NCBI GenBank assembly: GCA_021785915.1
Contig: JAJYEF010000005.1
Span: 1-35,916, forward strand
Direction: 5' to 3'
From: a bacterium
Lineage (GTDB): Bacteria > Patescibacteriota > Microgenomatia > Levybacterales > UBA12049
Length of the DNA stretch: 35,916 bases
The notes under the pieces are model-generated. The model ran no database searches. It was given only the letters and a program-made list of their open reading frames with translations, and was not told the DNA's origin. A program made the translations under genes and the position numbers. Below are positions 1 to 9,040 of this stretch, in pieces. Each line of letters opens with the position of its first letter. Position 1 is the first letter of the stretch.

Positions 1-619
1 CTATGGGGTTTTTAGGCAGTATGGGCCCGTGGAAATATGTGCCTATTGTATTTTTGTATAAAGCACCCTCTTCCTTGGCCGAGTCGTTGCTTCCGTATCC
101 GTTTAATACTCTCCCCAAGGGCTTAATAGACGGACCCAAAATTGTTCTTCCTCCGTGGTTTTCAAAGCCTATTAAAATTGTTTTTTCTCCGAATATTTCT
201 GATTCCACGGCAATATTTCCGGTCAACCGTTCTCTACCGGGATTTTCCGTGTACATATCTAGTACCCCTAATTGTTGAAGCTTATGTCCATCCGCCGTTT
301 TATAGTAATTCCCGAGATATTGGAATCCCCCGCAAATATAAAGGCCCGGTATTCCTTTTTCGATCATTTCTTTAAGCGTTTTTCTCTTTCTTGTCAGATC
401 TTTTGCAACTTCTTCCTGTTGGGTATCCTGAGCTCCCCCCATCATTAAAAGATCACAAGACCTTAAATCCGATTCTTTTGAACCTACGTCAATGTTTACA
501 ATTTGCGCAGATATGCGCCGCCACTCGCAGCGTTTCTGTAAAACTATCACATTCCCCCTGTCGCCGTATATATTCATAAGCGTCGGATAGAGCCAGCCAA
601 TTGTAAGTTTATGCTTCAT
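1..619 (-). CDS. gatD: GatD-like glutamine amidotransferase (lipid II isoglutaminyl synthase glutaminase subunit), truncated by window edge
   Basis: Manual translation of the minus strand from ATG at 619: MKHKLTIGWLYPTLMNIYGDRGNV...LLMMGGAQDTQQEE...GLYICGGFQYLG...GFENHGGRTILG...IGTYFHGPILPKNP. Class I GATase features (CGGFQ nucleophile region, late His). ATGA overlap with the upstream MurT-like gene. Confidence 0.88.
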   Translation of the reverse strand, partial: MKHKLTIGWLYPTLMNIYGDRGNVIVLQKRCEWRRISAQIVNIDVGSKESDLRSCDLLMMGGAQDTQQEEVAKDLTRKRKTLKEMIEKGIPGLYICGGFQYLGNYYKTADGHKLQQLGVLDMYTENPGRERLTGNIAVESEIFGEKTILIGFENHGGRTILGPSIKPLGRVLNGYGSNDSAKEEGALYKNTIGTYFHGPILPKNPI

Positions 620-1893
620 AGTAATTTTTTTCCTGTAATTAATTTTCGGGCTTCAAGCATGGCCGAGTAGTTGGGTAATATAAAAAGCGTTTCGTCTTTT
701 TCTAAGGTTTCCGCCATTTTATCAATTGCTTTTTTTAGGACTTCTTCCGTATGGGTAAAAAATCCCGCATATTTAAGTCTTATTGCCATGTCGTAGACCC
801 TGTCTCCGGAAACCGCCAAATTGAACTCTTTTGTTAGAATATCTTCGAAATTTATGTCCCAAATCCAGCTTACGTCAAGACCGTCGGGTATTCTGTCGTT
901 TAGTACAATAAGCAGATTCTTGCCTCCCAATTCCTTAATCGTTTGAAGCGACTCATTAAAGCTGGTCGGGTTTTTTGAAAGAAATATCTGTACGGATTTT
1001 CCTTTGTATGACAATTTTTCTTGCCTTCCGAATGCGGGGGTAAAATTTTTAAATGAGTTTTCTATAGTTTTTTTGCTGAACCCCTCTTCCAAGGCAAAAA
1101 GAGATGCCGCAAGGCCATTGTATTTGTTGTAAGTTCCGGGAAGGGGATTGTTTGACAGATCCGATAAATTTATCTTGGGGCGTTTTAATCCGCATTTTGG
1201 GCATTCCCATTCTCCTAAATGTGAGAAAAACACTCTTTTGTAATTTAGTTTATTACCGCAATTTGGGCAATAAATAGAATCTGCCCCGTGTTTGGGTGTA
1301 CTTGCGCCTTTTTCATCCAAACCAAAGTACAAAATTTTAGCTTTTATATTTTTGGCAAGACTTGAAACAAGCGGATCATCCGCGTTTAATATAAGGCGCG
1401 TTTTGTTATTAAGTCTTCCAAAACCCTTTTTCCATTTGTCCGCAACCGTATTAAGCTCGCCGTATCTGTCCAACTGATCACGAAATAAATCAAGAATAAT
1501 GATATAGTCGGGGTTTGTCTTTTTCGCAATTTCGGAAAGGGCGTTTTCATCGCTTTCAAAAATTAGATAATTTTTGTTGAGAGTGCCGTTAGCACTTGCG
1601 CCCGTAATAAGCGTAGACGCGAGCCCGTTAATAAGGTTTGCTCCTGCTTTATTTTGTAAATAAGTTTTGTTGTTTTCTCTTATTACGGAAGTAATCAGTC
1701 TTGCGGTGGTAGTTTTTCCGTTAGTGCCCGCAACTAATATGATTTTAGTTTTAGACTTATTTACAATATCCTCGATAAAATTAGGATTAAGTTTAAGTGC
1801 GATGTGTCCCGGCCACGTTGATCCCTCTCCCAGATTAAATCGTTTACTGAAAACGGAAAATACTTTTCCGAAAAGAATTATAAAAACATTCAT
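616..1893 (-). CDS. murT: MurT-like Mur ligase (lipid II isoglutaminyl synthase subunit)
   Basis: Mur ligase P-loop VAGTNGKTTTARL, inserted Cys4 zinc ribbon CPNCGNKL...CPKCGLKRP, DUF1727-type C-terminus; paired with GatD. Confidence 0.9.
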   Translation of the reverse strand: MNVFIILFGKVFSVFSKRFNLGEGSTWPGHIALKLNPNFIEDIVNKSKTKIILVAGTNGKTTTARLITSVIRENNKTYLQNKAGANLINGLASTLITGASANGTLNKNYLIFESDENALSEIAKKTNPDYIIILDLFRDQLDRYGELNTVADKWKKGFGRLNNKTRLILNADDPLVSSLAKNIKAKILYFGLDEKGASTPKHGADSIYCPNCGNKLNYKRVFFSHLGEWECPKCGLKRPKINLSDLSNNPLPGTYNKYNGLAASLFALEEGFSKKTIENSFKNFTPAFGRQEKLSYKGKSVQIFLSKNPTSFNESLQTIKELGGKNLLIVLNDRIPDGLDVSWIWDINFEDILTKEFNLAVSGDRVYDMAIRLKYAGFFTHTEEVLKKAIDKMAETLEKDETLFILPNYSAMLEARKLITGKKLL

Positions 1894-2792
1894 TACATTG
1901 ATCGAAGGATTTTTATTCTTTCTTCAATCGGAGGATGTGTATCAAAAAGAGAAGAGAACCATTGCTTGGCTTCCTTTCCTTTAAAGGGATTCACTATAAA
2001 AAGATGGGCCGTGGCGTTCGAAGCGGTTTTTAGAGTAGTTCTGTTGTTGGCAAGTTTTTCAAGGGCGCTTGCAAGTCCCTCGGGGTATCTTGTAAGAAGC
2101 GCTCCTGAAGCATCGGCCAAGAATTCCCTTTTTCTGGAAACGGCAAGCTGAATTAGAGTGGCTGCAATAGGCGATAATATAGCCAGAATTATGCCTATTA
2201 CTAAAAATATTCCCTGAGCATTTGAGTTTCTATCTCTGTTTCCGCCGAATCCTCCAAACCAGAGCTGGTTTGTAAAAAGATTTGAAAGAATCACTATAAA
2301 CCCGACAAGTATAGCGACTATTCCCATAAGCCTTATATCGTAGTTCTTAACGTGCGAAAGTTCATGAGCTATAACGCCTTCAAGCTCTTCATCATTTAAT
2401 ATTTGCAGAATGCCCGATGTTACGCATACGACCGCGTGTTTTGGATCGCGGCCCGTTGCAAACGCATTAGGCGAAGGGTCATTGATAATGTAAATATTCG
2501 GTGTTGGTAGGCCGTCTCCGATGCACAAGTTCTCAACAATCCTGTAAAGCTGCGGGTTATCATGTTTTTGGATTGGTTTTGCTCCGGTTGTTGCAAGTAC
2601 GAGTTTGTCGGAATAGTAGTAACTTCCTATACTCATAAAACCTGCAATAATCAGAGCAATACCGGCAAAACCCCATCCGTAGCCTAGCGCCTTGCTGAAG
2701 ACAAAAACGATAGTCGTTATAACCAAAATGAACAAAAGCATTATTGCCCAAGTTTTATTTTTATTGGCTGAAATTGCCGAATAGATATTCAT
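1893..2792 (-). CDS. htpX: HtpX-family zinc metalloprotease
   Basis: HELSH motif (GVIAHELSHVKNYDIRLM), N-terminal TM segments, adjacent to lemA. Confidence 0.93.
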   Translation of the reverse strand: MNIYSAISANKNKTWAIMLLFILVITTIVFVFSKALGYGWGFAGIALIIAGFMSIGSYYYSDKLVLATTGAKPIQKHDNPQLYRIVENLCIGDGLPTPNIYIINDPSPNAFATGRDPKHAVVCVTSGILQILNDEELEGVIAHELSHVKNYDIRLMGIVAILVGFIVILSNLFTNQLWFGGFGGNRDRNSNAQGIFLVIGIILAILSPIAATLIQLAVSRKREFLADASGALLTRYPEGLASALEKLANNRTTLKTASNATAHLFIVNPFKGKEAKQWFSSLFDTHPPIEERIKILRSM

Positions 2793-2796
2793 AAAA

Positions 2797-3339
2797 CTAG
2801 AAACTTACTTTTACCGGTTGTTTTTCCGCTTCAGTTGCCGCGAAAAATTCCGCATCTTTAAAATTAAATAGTTTTGCAAATATTACGTTAGGGAAAACTT
2901 TTAATTTTGTGTTGTAGTCCAGGACGACGCTGTTATAGAACTGTCTTGCGTATGCAATTTTATTTTCCGTATCGGAAATTTCTTCCTGCAGCTCCATAAA
3001 ATTCTGGCTTGCTTTAAGATCGGGATAATTTTCCGCTATGGCAAGAATCGATTTTAACGTTTGGCTTAGCTGGTTATTTATTTTGGCTTTTTCTTCCGGT
3101 CCTTTTGCCGAAACGAGATTTTGTCTTTGTTCGGAAACTTTTTCAAAAATTTCCTTTTCGTGTTTGGCATATCCTTTCACTGTTTCTACAAGATTGGGGA
3201 TAAGGTCGGTTCTTCTTTTTAACTGCACGTCAATTTGAGAAAGGGCTTCCGAAACCCGCATTTTCGAAACAATAATGCTGTTATACAGAAGCCAAACAAA
3301 CCCAACAATCACAACTACGACAATTATTGTCAGAATCAC
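2797..3339 (-). CDS. lemA: LemA family protein
   Basis: N-terminal TM then YNSIIVSKMRVSEALSQIDVQLKRRTDLIPNLVETVKGYAKHEKEIFEKV. Confidence 0.93.
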   Translation of the reverse strand: MILTIIVVVVIVGFVWLLYNSIIVSKMRVSEALSQIDVQLKRRTDLIPNLVETVKGYAKHEKEIFEKVSEQRQNLVSAKGPEEKAKINNQLSQTLKSILAIAENYPDLKASQNFMELQEEISDTENKIAYARQFYNSVVLDYNTKLKVFPNVIFAKLFNFKDAEFFAATEAEKQPVKVSF

Positions 3340-3358
3340 TTAGTAGCACCTCCTTTCT

Positions 3359-5122
3359 TTAATTTCTCAGCCATTCAGAGAATTTATTATACTCCAATGT
3401 GTTAAGTATGTCATTATTAGTCGCCCATCCTCGCCGCGCCATAAAAACCCCGTATTTTTGCAATTCCATATGACTAACATCGTGACTGTCAGTATTTATT
3501 ACCATCTTTACTCCTGCTTCAACAGCCATTTTTATCATAATATCTGATAAGTCTAACCGTTGTGGCCAGCTGTTTATTTCCAGTGCCTTATTGTTTTTTT
3601 TGCAGAAATCAAAGATCTTGTCCCATATAAGGTCGTAACCCGGCCTGACATTTAAGAGTTTTCCTGTAGGATGGGCAAGAATTTTTGCTTTGGGATGAGA
3701 AAGCCCTTCTAAAACCCGCTTTGTCATTTCTTCCTTGTCCATAGAGAATACGCTGTGAATTGATACGATCGAAGCGTCAAGGATGTTTAATGATTTTTTG
3801 TCGATTGCAAGATTACCGTTCGGTAATATGTCTGTTTCGAGTAATTTAAATATTCGAACATTTTTGTTGTGTGATTTAAGTTGTTCAATTTTTTCATTAC
3901 GTTTAGCAATAAGTTCGTATATTTTTTGATTGGAGTGTTTTGATTGGCTAGGGTTATGTTCGGCAAAGCCGATATATTCATAGTTAAGCTGACCTGCTTT
4001 ATCTATCATTTCCTCCATCGGGCTTTTTCCCAAGTCGTGGCTTGGTTCTATAGGAAAATTTGAATGTATATGCAAGTCTCCCTTGATATCGCCAAGCTCA
4101 ACGAGTTTAGGGAGTTTAAGTTTTTCTGCAAGTTCTATTTCGCCTTTGTCCTCGCGTAGTTCCGGCGGAATCCATTCAAGTCCGATGGCTTTATAAAAGC
4201 TTTCTTCTTCCGAATATTTCTGTGATTTTTTAGTTTTCAAATTTTTTATTCCGTATTCAGACAAGGAGAGCCCCTTTTTCAAAGCAAGCTCCCTCAGATG
4301 AACGTTGTGGTTTTTGCTTCCTGTAAAGTGTTGTAACAATGACCCGAAACTTTCTTCAGGTTGGATTAGGAGGTCAATTTGTCTTCCTCCCGAAACCAAG
4401 ATTGAAGCCGAAACTTCGCCTTTTTCGATTATTCTTTCTTTGTTGGGGTATGAAACGAAATACTCTATTACTTTTTTAGGATTGTCTGTGGAAATAGCTA
4501 TGTCAACGTCTCCGACGGTTGGGGAGCGCCTTCTAAGACTTCCAAGGGCTTCAACTTTTTTAACCTCAGGGCATTTTTTTAGATAATCTATCAATTTTTG
4601 GGAAACTTCGAAAGCGTAGGGGAGTATCATTCTTGTTGTTTTTCCTTTCCCGAGCCTATACTCCGAAATTGCCCTTAAAATGTCCGATTGGGATTTATTG
4701 CCAAAGCCTTCAAGCTTCGCAATTCTTCCCGCCTCCGCAACCTTTTCAAGATCATCGATTACCGTACCGGGATTATGTAACTTGAATTCTTTTACCAGTT
4801 TGTAGGCTTTTTTAGGTCCAAACGAAGGAATTTCGGTAAGAACGAAAACCGATTCGGGAATATCTTTCAAAACCCAATCGAAATGGGCAACTTTTCCTTT
4901 TTTAAACAGGTCTATAATATGTGATTTGATTGTATTTCCTATGCCTGGTAGATTTTTTAGATTATCTTCCTTGTAGTAATCCGATAATTCTCCCGTCAGA
5001 TTGGAGATTGTGTCCGCAGCCCTCTGGTAGGCAACAATCTGGAAATGGAATTTTTTTTCATCCTTTATGGTGTACGCGTCCGCTATGTCTTTAAATAGCT
5101 TTGCAACTTCTTGATTACTCAT
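3359..5122 (-). CDS. polX: DNA polymerase X family with PHP domain (PolX)
   Basis: HhH region LPGIGNTIKSHI, nucleotidyltransferase GSLRRRSPTVGDVDIAIS and RQIDLLI, C-terminal PHP domain GDLHIHSNF...HPTGKLLNVRPGYD...INTDSHDVSHM. Confidence 0.93.
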   Translation of the reverse strand: MSNQEVAKLFKDIADAYTIKDEKKFHFQIVAYQRAADTISNLTGELSDYYKEDNLKNLPGIGNTIKSHIIDLFKKGKVAHFDWVLKDIPESVFVLTEIPSFGPKKAYKLVKEFKLHNPGTVIDDLEKVAEAGRIAKLEGFGNKSQSDILRAISEYRLGKGKTTRMILPYAFEVSQKLIDYLKKCPEVKKVEALGSLRRRSPTVGDVDIAISTDNPKKVIEYFVSYPNKERIIEKGEVSASILVSGGRQIDLLIQPEESFGSLLQHFTGSKNHNVHLRELALKKGLSLSEYGIKNLKTKKSQKYSEEESFYKAIGLEWIPPELREDKGEIELAEKLKLPKLVELGDIKGDLHIHSNFPIEPSHDLGKSPMEEMIDKAGQLNYEYIGFAEHNPSQSKHSNQKIYELIAKRNEKIEQLKSHNKNVRIFKLLETDILPNGNLAIDKKSLNILDASIVSIHSVFSMDKEEMTKRVLEGLSHPKAKILAHPTGKLLNVRPGYDLIWDKIFDFCKKNNKALEINSWPQRLDLSDIMIKMAVEAGVKMVINTDSHDVSHMELQKYGVFMARRGWATNNDILNTLEYNKFSEWLRN

Positions 5123-5210
5123 GGCAAAAAAATCATAACATTAAGTAAAATTAAGTACAAGTTTAAGCATTGACTAGGTTTGAATAATTTGTTAGGATAC
5201 CATAGAGTTT

Positions 5211-5285
5211 GGGGTGGTAGCTCAGTTTGGTTAGAGCGCTTCCCTGTCACGGAAGAGGTCGCGGGTTCGAGTCCCGTTCACCCCG
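5211..5285 (+). tRNA. tRNA-Asp (GTC)
   Basis: Cloverleaf: GGGGTGG acceptor, D arm AGCTCAGTTTGGTTAGAGC, anticodon arm CTTCC-CTGTCAC-GGAAG, T arm GCGGGTTCGAGTCCCGT, CACCCC. Confidence 0.95.
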
Positions 5286-5415
5286 CCCTTCTTAAAAGTT
5301 TAATACTTTAGGAAGGAGGCAAGACGGATTTTTAAATTGGATAGCAATAAGGCTTGCCCGCAAACTTTTAATCCCCTGCCCATATTTTTTATTTCTGCCT
5401 GGAAAGGAGGAATTT

Positions 5416-6015
5416 ATGCCAAGAAAAGCATCGGTTAAAAACGATACTGTAAAAGATTCGGTAAAAAAAGCTGAGGGTTTTCTGTCACAGATAAAATGGG
5501 GGGAGTCTTACACAAGTCTTTTTTTAGGTGCTGTTGTAGTTATCATTGCCTTGATTTTAGTTTTTTCTTTCTTTAAGTCAAAAACTCCGACAACACAACA
5601 GACGGGTTCGACTTCCACGCAGCAAACACAAACAACAACGCCGGCAAGGCCCAGCACATATACCGTTAAAGAGGGGGATGATCTTTGGTCGATTGCCCAA
5701 AAACTTTACGGTTCCGGTTACAATTGGGTTGATTTGGCAAAAGCCAATAATTTAGAAAACCCCGGTTTAATATTTGTGGGAACCGTACTTAAAGTCCCGG
5801 ACGTAAAACCAATAGTTGTCGCAACTGCAAATCAGGTACCTTCTATGGAAGCGATAAAAGGAGATACCTATACCGTAGTAAAGGGTGATAATTTATGGGA
5901 TATAGCGGTAAGGGCTTATGGAGACGGATTTAAGTGGACGGAAATTTCAAAAGCAAATAATCTTACAAATCCCGACCTAATTTTCCCAGGTAACGTATTT
6001 AAAATCCCAAGGTAG
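5416..6015 (+). CDS. Membrane-anchored protein with two LysM domains
   Basis: N-terminal TM (TSLFLGAVVVIIALILVFSFF) and two LysM repeats (YTVKEGDDLWSIAQKLYG..., YTVVKGDNLWDIAVRAYG...). Strong SD AAAGGAGG upstream. Confidence 0.9.
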   Translation: MPRKASVKNDTVKDSVKKAEGFLSQIKWGESYTSLFLGAVVVIIALILVFSFFKSKTPTTQQTGSTSTQQTQTTTPARPSTYTVKEGDDLWSIAQKLYGSGYNWVDLAKANNLENPGLIFVGTVLKVPDVKPIVVATANQVPSMEAIKGDTYTVVKGDNLWDIAVRAYGDGFKWTEISKANNLTNPDLIFPGNVFKIPR

Positions 6016-6090
6016 TTTAAACTTATTTTGCTGTATAACTTTTTAGCGTTAAAATGCTAAAATATTTTTAGTGGAATAGATAAATTAACT

Positions 6091-6161
6091 GCGGGATTAG
6101 TACAGTGGCAGTATGCTACCTTCCCAAGGTAGAGATGCGAGTTCGATTCTCGTATCCCGCT
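6091..6161 (+). tRNA. tRNA-Gly (CCC)
   Basis: GCGGGAT acceptor/ATCCCGC; anticodon arm CTACC-TTCCCAA-GGTAG; T arm GCGAGTTCGATTCTCGT; no encoded CCA. Confidence 0.93.
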
Positions 6162-6234
6162 CTAAACAAATATAAGGTTTTAACCGACGTGCTAGGTTCT
6201 GTGCAACTATTAATTAATTTGTCATTGTGCTTTT

Positions 6235-6591
6235 ATGACCGTAATCGATGAGTATTTTAAGAAAGTGGACGCTCCAAAAAGTAAACAGCTTGATAGGATC
6301 AGGAAAATTGCAAAACAGGTAGTCCCGGGCGCACAAGAAGTAATTTCCTATGGCATGCCGACTCTCAAATATAAAGGTGAGTCATTCCTGGGGTTTAATG
6401 CACATACAAAACATATTGGAATTTATCCATATGGCGGAGAGGAAATTGAGGTTTTTAAAGAGAAAATTTCTAAATTAGGTTATAAATTTTCCTCCGGCGC
6501 AATAAGAATACCTTATGATAATCCGATTCCTGATAAGTTGCTTAAAGAAATTATTATCCATAGAGTGAATAGAATTACAAACAAAGAGTAA
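6235..6591 (+). CDS. DUF1801 domain protein
   Basis: VIDEYFKKVDAPKSKQLDRIRKIAKQVVPGAQEVISYGMPTLKYKGE...HIGIYPYG; typical DUF1801 layout. Confidence 0.75.
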   Translation: MTVIDEYFKKVDAPKSKQLDRIRKIAKQVVPGAQEVISYGMPTLKYKGESFLGFNAHTKHIGIYPYGGEEIEVFKEKISKLGYKFSSGAIRIPYDNPIPDKLLKEIIIHRVNRITNKE

Positions 6592-6680
6592 GATCTTTTT
6601 AAAATTTTTATATTATATGTCTTCGGAGAAATTTGAAGTTATCTGGTTGACGATTTTTTAAAAGTTTGATATAGTAAATT

Positions 6681-8357
6681 GTGCCCACTAGTAAATCTAT
6701 AAAGTACATTTTTATTTCAGGAGGCGTTATCTCAGGTATCGGGAAGGGTACTACGTCGGCTTCTATCGCACTTTTATTAAAATCCTCGGGCTATAAAGTT
6801 GCCCCAATAAAGTTTGAAAATTACCTTAATCTGGATGCAGGTACAATTAATCCTATAGAACACGGAGATCCCTTCCTTTGCGAAGACGGAACCGAAACAG
6901 ATATGGATATAGGAACTTACGAAAAGTTTTTAAATGAGGATATGGGGAGGGATAACTTTGTGACAATGGGGGGAATATACAAAGCCGTTATCGACAGGGA
7001 AAGACGTTTTGAATACGACGGTGAGGACGTTGAGGCAATCCCATATATAACAGATGAAATTACTAGCAGGATTATTTCTTTGGGAGAAAAGAAAAATGCG
7101 GATATCGTAATGATAGAGCTTGGTGGAACTGCGGGGGAGTACCAGAATATGTTCTATTACGAGGCTGCAAGGATTATGACCCTTAAAAATCCCGGAAAGG
7201 TTTTGCATATTCATGTTAGCTATGTTCCGACTCCTGGACATTTGGGTGAACCTAAAACAAAACCGACACAACTTTCCGTAAAAACATTAAACTCTTTGGG
7301 AATACAGCCGGATTTTATTATAGCAAGGGGCGAAAAAAAGCTCGACAGAAGGCGCAAAGACAGGCTAGCTCTTTTTTGCAATATGCACAAAGATGATGTG
7401 ATCTCAAGTCCCGATTTGCCGTCGGTTTATGAAATTCCGCTGGTTTTGCAGGAGCAAAAGTTGGATGAAAAAATTCTGCAAAAATTAGGTCTTAAAGTAA
7501 GGCCGCCTAAGCTAAAGGATTGGATAAAATTTGTCGAAAGCACAAAAAATGTCAAAAAAGAAATTGAAATTGCAATCGTCGGGAAATATTTCGGCACAGG
7601 AGATTACCAGCTTAAAGATTCGTATGCAGCTTTGTTTGATGCATTGGATCATGCTAGCTGGAAACAGGGCTTTCGCATAAAAACCCGTTGGGTAGATGCG
7701 GAAGCAGTTGAAAAAGAAGGGGCGGAAAAATTGATAGGAAGACCTAGAGGGTTAATTGTTCCTATCGGATGGGGTAAAAGGGGATCCGAGGGAATGATCG
7801 AAGCGGCATCTTACGCAAGAAAGAATAAAATTCCATATCTAGGCCTTTGTTACGGAATGCAGCTTGCAACTATTGCTTTTGCAAGAGACGTGTTGGGTTT
7901 CAAAGATGCAAACACCGAAGAAAATAACAAAAAATCAAAACACCAGGTAATACATTTTATTCCGGATCAGAAAGAACTCGTAAAACTAAGGGCTTATGGA
8001 GGCACGATGCGTTTAGGCGGATGGGATGCAAAAATAAAGAAGGGAACAAGGGCTTACGAAATATACAGAAAATATGACTCTTTTAAGGATAAAAAGAATT
8101 TAATAACCAGTGAAAGGCACAGACATAGGTACGAGTTTAACGACGACTTTGCAAAAGATTTTGAAAAAGCGGGGCTTGTAATAAGCGCAAGGTCGGTAAA
8201 GGAAAATCTTGCTGAAATTGTAGAACTCCCAAAAACTGTCCATCCATTTTATTTTGGTACTCAGGGCCATCCGGAGTACAAGAGCAGACCGCTGAGGCCG
8301 CACCCGATTTTTATGGAATTTATCAAAGCCTGTTCTTCGAACAAAAGTATTGAGTAG
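6681..8357 (+). CDS. pyrG: CTP synthase (divergent), GTG start
   Basis: Synthetase domain FISGGVISGIGKGTTSASIALLLKSSGYKV, TKPTQLSVKTLNSLGIQPDFI, and class I GATase GLCYGMQLA with terminal HPEY. Promoter-like TTGACG-17-TATAGT ends 5 nt before GTG. Confidence 0.92.
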   Translation: MPTSKSIKYIFISGGVISGIGKGTTSASIALLLKSSGYKVAPIKFENYLNLDAGTINPIEHGDPFLCEDGTETDMDIGTYEKFLNEDMGRDNFVTMGGIYKAVIDRERRFEYDGEDVEAIPYITDEITSRIISLGEKKNADIVMIELGGTAGEYQNMFYYEAARIMTLKNPGKVLHIHVSYVPTPGHLGEPKTKPTQLSVKTLNSLGIQPDFIIARGEKKLDRRRKDRLALFCNMHKDDVISSPDLPSVYEIPLVLQEQKLDEKILQKLGLKVRPPKLKDWIKFVESTKNVKKEIEIAIVGKYFGTGDYQLKDSYAALFDALDHASWKQGFRIKTRWVDAEAVEKEGAEKLIGRPRGLIVPIGWGKRGSEGMIEAASYARKNKIPYLGLCYGMQLATIAFARDVLGFKDANTEENNKKSKHQVIHFIPDQKELVKLRAYGGTMRLGGWDAKIKKGTRAYEIYRKYDSFKDKKNLITSERHRHRYEFNDDFAKDFEKAGLVISARSVKENLAEIVELPKTVHPFYFGTQGHPEYKSRPLRPHPIFMEFIKACSSNKSIE

Positions 8358-8386
8358 AGGCATTTTTTAAGATATAATACTAATCT

Positions 8387-8674
8387 ATGATTTCAGGAAT
8401 TGATTTTGTACCCGGAGACATTTTAAAAGTTTATCAGAAAATCCAGGAGGGTGAAAAAACAAGGACTCAGATTTTCGAGGGGGTTGTATTGGGAATTTCG
8501 GGGCGCGGAGAAAACAAGATGTTTACAGTAAGAAAACTGGTTGGTGATGTGGCGGTTGAAAAAATATTTCCGGTAAATTCTCCGAATATTGAAAAAACAG
8601 TAGTTAAGGCGCATTCAAAAAATAAGGTAAGAAGATCCAAGCTTTATTATTTAAGAAAAAAAGCCAATAACTGA
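8387..8674 (+). CDS. rplS: 50S ribosomal protein L19
   Basis: FVPGDILKVYQKIQEGEKTRTQIFEGVVLGISGRG...FTVRKLVGDVAVEKIFPVNSPNIEKTVVKAH...RRSKLYYLRKK. Confidence 0.93.
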   Translation: MISGIDFVPGDILKVYQKIQEGEKTRTQIFEGVVLGISGRGENKMFTVRKLVGDVAVEKIFPVNSPNIEKTVVKAHSKNKVRRSKLYYLRKKANN

Positions 8675-9038
8675 TGTTTATTCCAAATCCCCCTGCCGGA
8701 TTTGGGGAAGGACTAGCCGCAAAATACCTCGTTAAAAAGGGTTACAAGATAATCGACAAAAGTTTTTGCAGAGGTTATGGAGAAATAGATTTGATCGCCG
8801 AAAAAAAAATAAAACCTTGATTTATATCGAAGTTAGAACAAGGACAAACTCTCTTTATATTTATAATGGAGCGGCTCAGGCAATCTCATATCATAAACTG
8901 CGGAAGCTTATCAGAACTTCGGATTTTTACAAATTTTTGCGCATTGAATTCTCCGATTCTTTACGCATTGACGCGGGCTTGATTGACGTAAACAGTTCGA
9001 AAAATGTAAAAAAAATTCAACATGTGGAAAATACATAG
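8674..9038 (+). pseudogene. YraN/UPF0102 family protein, reading frame split at an A9 tract (frameshift; may be programmed, slippage, sequencing error or real mutation)
   Basis: Frame 1 from ATG 8674 gives MFIPNPPAGFGEGLAAKYLVKKGYKIIDKSFCRGYGEIDLIAEKKIKP* (stop 8818-8820). After a -1 shift at A9 (8801-8809) it continues KKNKTLIYIEVRTRTNSLY...; together the UPF0102 pattern GEIDLIA...LIYIEVRTR. Confidence 0.85.
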
Positions 9039-9040
9039 AA

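Noticed and set aside
6930-7271. 113-aa minus-strand ORF
   Set aside because: Antisense inside pyrG with no supporting motif.
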